The notes beneath the pieces were generated by a model, which was not told the DNA's origin, made no database searches, and saw nothing but the letters and a program-made list of their open reading frames with translations. This document shows positions 61,554-64,000 of a stretch of DNA of 64,000 nucleotides, piece by piece; positions within the stretch are counted from its first letter, which is position 1; each line of letters opens with the position of its first letter. The translations under genes and the position numbers were made by a program. Source of the DNA: an uncultured Bacteroidota bacterium (lineage in GTDB: Bacteria; Bacteroidota; Bacteroidia; Chitinophagales; Saprospiraceae); contig CALMSX010000046.1 of the NCBI GenBank assembly GCA_937872515.1, positions 55,210 through 119,209 of the forward strand. Reading direction: 5' to 3'.

Positions 61554-63788
61554 TTATAAAGATAGCCAATAATTAACTTTTAAAACCAGGTATCTGCTTT
61601 TGTGATTAAACTCTTCTAAAACCCCATAGTTATCGGTAAGGACCAAAAAGACGTCACTCATAGGTGCATACCGGTATTGCAGCCTGCTGTTGATGTTGAA
61701 ATTGTCTGCCTGGGTATTGTATTGGAAAAAAGTTGTCCAAAATACCTTGGTTGAAAAGTTGATTTCTGTACGAATCGTACCAAGGGTAATTTTGGTTCTG
61801 GCATATGGTGCGGGAAATCTGAGGTCATTGTGCTCAACACCAATTTTAAAGTTGCCCCACGGCTGGACCCTGAAGTTGAGGCTGGCTCTGTAGGTTTGTT
61901 TCCAACCATTAAAAAACTGACCATAGACCAGGAATAATTCACCCTGCACTTTCTTGCGATTATCGGAATTGTATTGCACATTAAATTCAGTCATGTTATA
62001 GGTACCGGTTGGCAGAAATGGAGTTGTTATGTCAAAAGGTGCAATGAGGCGAATAAAATTATTATTGAGTCTGAATCTAAGTGCGCTAGTATTCTTGAAA
62101 AAAATGAAGTGACGGAGGCGGGTATACCATTCATTTAAGCCGGTGGCATCGTCATTTACCCAAACAAAGTTTTCTAAGCCTGTCCAATGGAAGTTGATTT
62201 TTCTACTATCTTTAGGATAATAATAGTAATCCAGCATAGAACTCACCGAGGTATAGCCGATTCGAAAAACTTCATTTGTAAGAGGGTTATAATTAACAAT
62301 TCTACTGTTGAAACCCATGTCTGTATAATAGTTTTGTCCCACCTTCTGCGCCTCAATAAAGCCACGAAAATTTTGACCATTGTAAGCAACGCCTCCATAT
62401 AACTGCCCGTTTTTTGTTTGTTCCACAAAGGGCTTAAAGGAATGGAGGTAACCCCCGGTCATTTCCCACTTTCCATCGTTTGAAGTGTATTGGATGTCTC
62501 CTCCTCCATTGCGACTGTAGTCGTTTTGTTGCCATTCTCCATTGAACCATGATTGTCGGTTGAGAAATAGTCCCCTGATCCGAGATCTGGAAAATATTCT
62601 TTGTTGAATGGCTATGCCTGAAAAATTATTACCGGGGTTGTTGTTTTTCACCTGGGTCTGCATGTTAAAAATACCGATTCGCAACTTTTCATTGACATTG
62701 CCGGTAAGTCGGGCTCCATAAAGAATGGGTTGGGCAGAGCCATCAGGAGCGAGTCCTATTCGTCTAGAATAAAATGCCTGGTCATTTCCTTGTCCAAAGT
62801 TGAGGAATATGTCATTATTTTCTATAAAAAACTGACGTCATTCCGGAAAAAACAGATTGAAGCGAGTAAGGTTAGTTACCTGAGCATCTACTTCTACCTG
62901 GCTAAAATCAGGATTGGTGGTAAGATCTAAATTCATAGATGGCGTTATGGCAATTTTTACATCCCCTCCGGATTGTATTTTATTTTCATTTGTTCCTCCC
63001 AACTCTTCATTTCTCAATGATACATAAGGAATCAAAGCCAGGTTACCACCCTGGGGAGAGGGTGCTTCCGGCCAGATCAATGCACCATAGTATCCGATGT
63101 CTTCTAAATCAAATTGGCGGGGTACAGGTGCCCACACACTGGTTTCATTGGTGCCAGGATCAAACCTGGCAAAGTTCATCCTCCAGAATTTGTTGTTTTT
63201 TTGAAAACGAAGTGTTTTGAGGGGGATTTTCATTTCTACAATCCACTTATCAGGATGGCGGCTTACTGCAGAGTACCACCTGTTGTCCCAACTGGCATCC
63301 GTATCTTCAGGGGATAGAATTACTTCTGTTTGCGCTCCCATGGCGTTGATTCCGAAACCGAAGCCATTGGCCTTTTTACCAACGGGGTCAATGAGAAAGG
63401 CAAATTCATCACTATCACCAAAACCGTCGCGTTTCAGCGTCTGAATTACATAATTTGCATCATCATAACAAATGGCAAGCAGATAGATATTTTTATCGTC
63501 ACAAAGCAAAAAAACCTCCGTTTTCAGAGTGGCAGGTTTTTGGTCAACAGGAGAATTGAGGGTAAAAGAATCTGCTACCGTTGCGTCTTTCCAGGCCTCT
63601 TCAAGCGGAAGCCCATCAACATCGATGGAGGCAGCGGTGTATGTCAGCGTATACCGATAAATTTGATCGTTGGCTTGCTGCGAAAAAAGCATACACTTGA
63701 GAGTGAAGAATAACAAACCAATAAGGATGTATTTTTTGGAAATAGGTTTTGACATATCCAATACTATATGGTGTAAATTAAATATCAT
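61554..63788 (-). pseudogene. DUF5916 outer-membrane-type protein interrupted by an in-frame TGA
   Basis: Two frames, 62838-63788 and 61554-62837, are one 744-codon gene split by a single TGA at 62838-62840. The N-terminal half has a signal (KYILIGLLFFTLKCMLFSQQ), a CBM9-like domain (DGLPLEEAWKDATVADSFTL, DAQVTNLTRFNLFFPE) and the C-terminal half is a barrel. Across the stop the sequence reads NLFFPE-TGA-RQFFIENNDIF; DUF5916 proteins have FFPE(K/R)R-FFLE here, so TGA stands for a Lys/Arg codon (AGA to TGA is one base). No frameshift is needed and the downstream half looks conserved. It is either a recent nonsense mutation, a sequencing error or a readthrough codon. The start may be 63788 (ATGA overlap with PfkB) or 63755. 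Role of the family is uncertain. Confidence 0.85.
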
Positions 63789-64000
63789 AAGTTGAATTGA
63801 TCTTTATATTGTTGCAAACGAAGCGCTACGTCTTTTGGCTGAGGAAGCTTAGGTAAGGTTTGACCTTCAACAACCAGAGAAGCTACACAATGAGCATAAT
63901 GGCAGGCACGGATTAAATCACCCGACTGGTAAAAATGCATTAAAAACGAGATGGCAAAAGTATCTCCTGCACCGGTGGCATCCCTTTCCTGGACAGGAAA
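63785..64000 (-). CDS. PfkB-family carbohydrate kinase, C-terminal part only
   Basis: The last 71 codons of a PfkB/ribokinase-like sugar kinase run off the right window edge (5' end missing). The catalytic motif DATGAGDTFAISFLMHFYQS, with GAGD as anion hole and catalytic Asp, is clear, followed by a helical tail LIRACHYAHCVASLVVEGQT. Stop TGA 63785-63787 overlaps the start of the DUF5916 gene (ATGA), so the two are likely one operon. Sugar specificity cannot be read from the visible part. Confidence 0.9.
   Translation of the reverse strand, partial: FPVQERDATGAGDTFAISFLMHFYQSGDLIRACHYAHCVASLVVEGQTLPKLPQPKDVALRLQQYKDQFNL

Noticed and set aside
1..64000. Insertion sequences, prophage, CRISPR or defence island
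   Set aside because: No transposase, integrase, terminal inverted repeats, spacer arrays, Cas, restriction or toxin-antitoxin genes were seen.

Overview
The window looks like chromosomal DNA of a Bacteroidota, most probably the Saprospiria/Chitinophagia side. The evidence is several proteins with type IX secretion (T9SS) C-terminal sorting domains, an ECF sigma / FecR / STN-TonB receptor / DUF4249 locus, a hybrid histidine kinase with an AraC output domain, a NagB-PIG-L fusion, a giant Cys-rich HYR-like surface protein, and many promoters with the Bacteroidota -7 element TAnnTTTG (often TATCTTTG). I see no rRNA, tRNA, CRISPR array, insertion sequence or prophage. Most of it reads as ordinary core and envelope genome.

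Layout. 1-5.6 kb (-): a TetR-controlled tripartite RND efflux operon (tetR, tolC-like, adaptor, RND pump), with a promoter/operator upstream of tetR; the pump runs off the left edge. 5.9-11.6 kb: glutathione peroxidase, a large double-AAA+ CbbX-like ATPase with a duplicated N-terminal domain, then gatB and a DUF3667 membrane protein on the opposite strand. 12-17 kb: a 1713-residue secreted surface protein. 17-24.5 kb: a small membrane protein, a glycosyltransferase, an aldehyde dehydrogenase, typA, a beta-barrel protein, superoxide dismutase and two thioredoxin-fold proteins. 24.7-30 kb: an ECF sigma factor, FecR anti-sigma, a TonB receptor (TTG start) and a DUF4249 lipoprotein, probably one cell-surface signalling and uptake unit.

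30-34.5 kb (-): an RsmI-like methyltransferase, an M20 dipeptidase and an S9 oligopeptidase, separated by clear terminators. 34.6-35.1 kb: a 9-bp tandem repeat array directly abutting a four-helix-bundle (S23/IVP, Avd-like) gene. 35.2-39.7 kb (-): a compact operon of dicarboxylate symporter, DedA, MFS and phospholipase C-like protein. 40-42 kb: GNAT and alpha-L-fucosidase. 42.4-46.8 kb: a lipoprotein, a T9SS protein and an amidase. 46.8-51 kb: a TPR hybrid histidine kinase/AraC regulator divergent from a di-heme cytochrome c, with 21-bp-spaced operator-like repeats between them.

51-57 kb: NhaA, a metzincin-type lipoprotein protease, a FabH-like ketosynthase and a small membrane protein. 57-61 kb: NagB-PIG-L fusion convergent with a T9SS pectate-lyase-like protein. 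61-64 kb (-): a PfkB kinase (N-terminus outside the window), a DUF5916 protein interrupted by a single in-frame TGA, and a DinB protein.

The observations most worth a second look are the in-frame TGA in the DUF5916 gene, the phased 9-bp repeat array beside the four-helix-bundle gene, the paired operator between the hybrid kinase and the cytochrome gene, and the double-AAA+ protein with its duplicated, unrecognised N-terminal module. I did not find an obvious new defence or mobile system.
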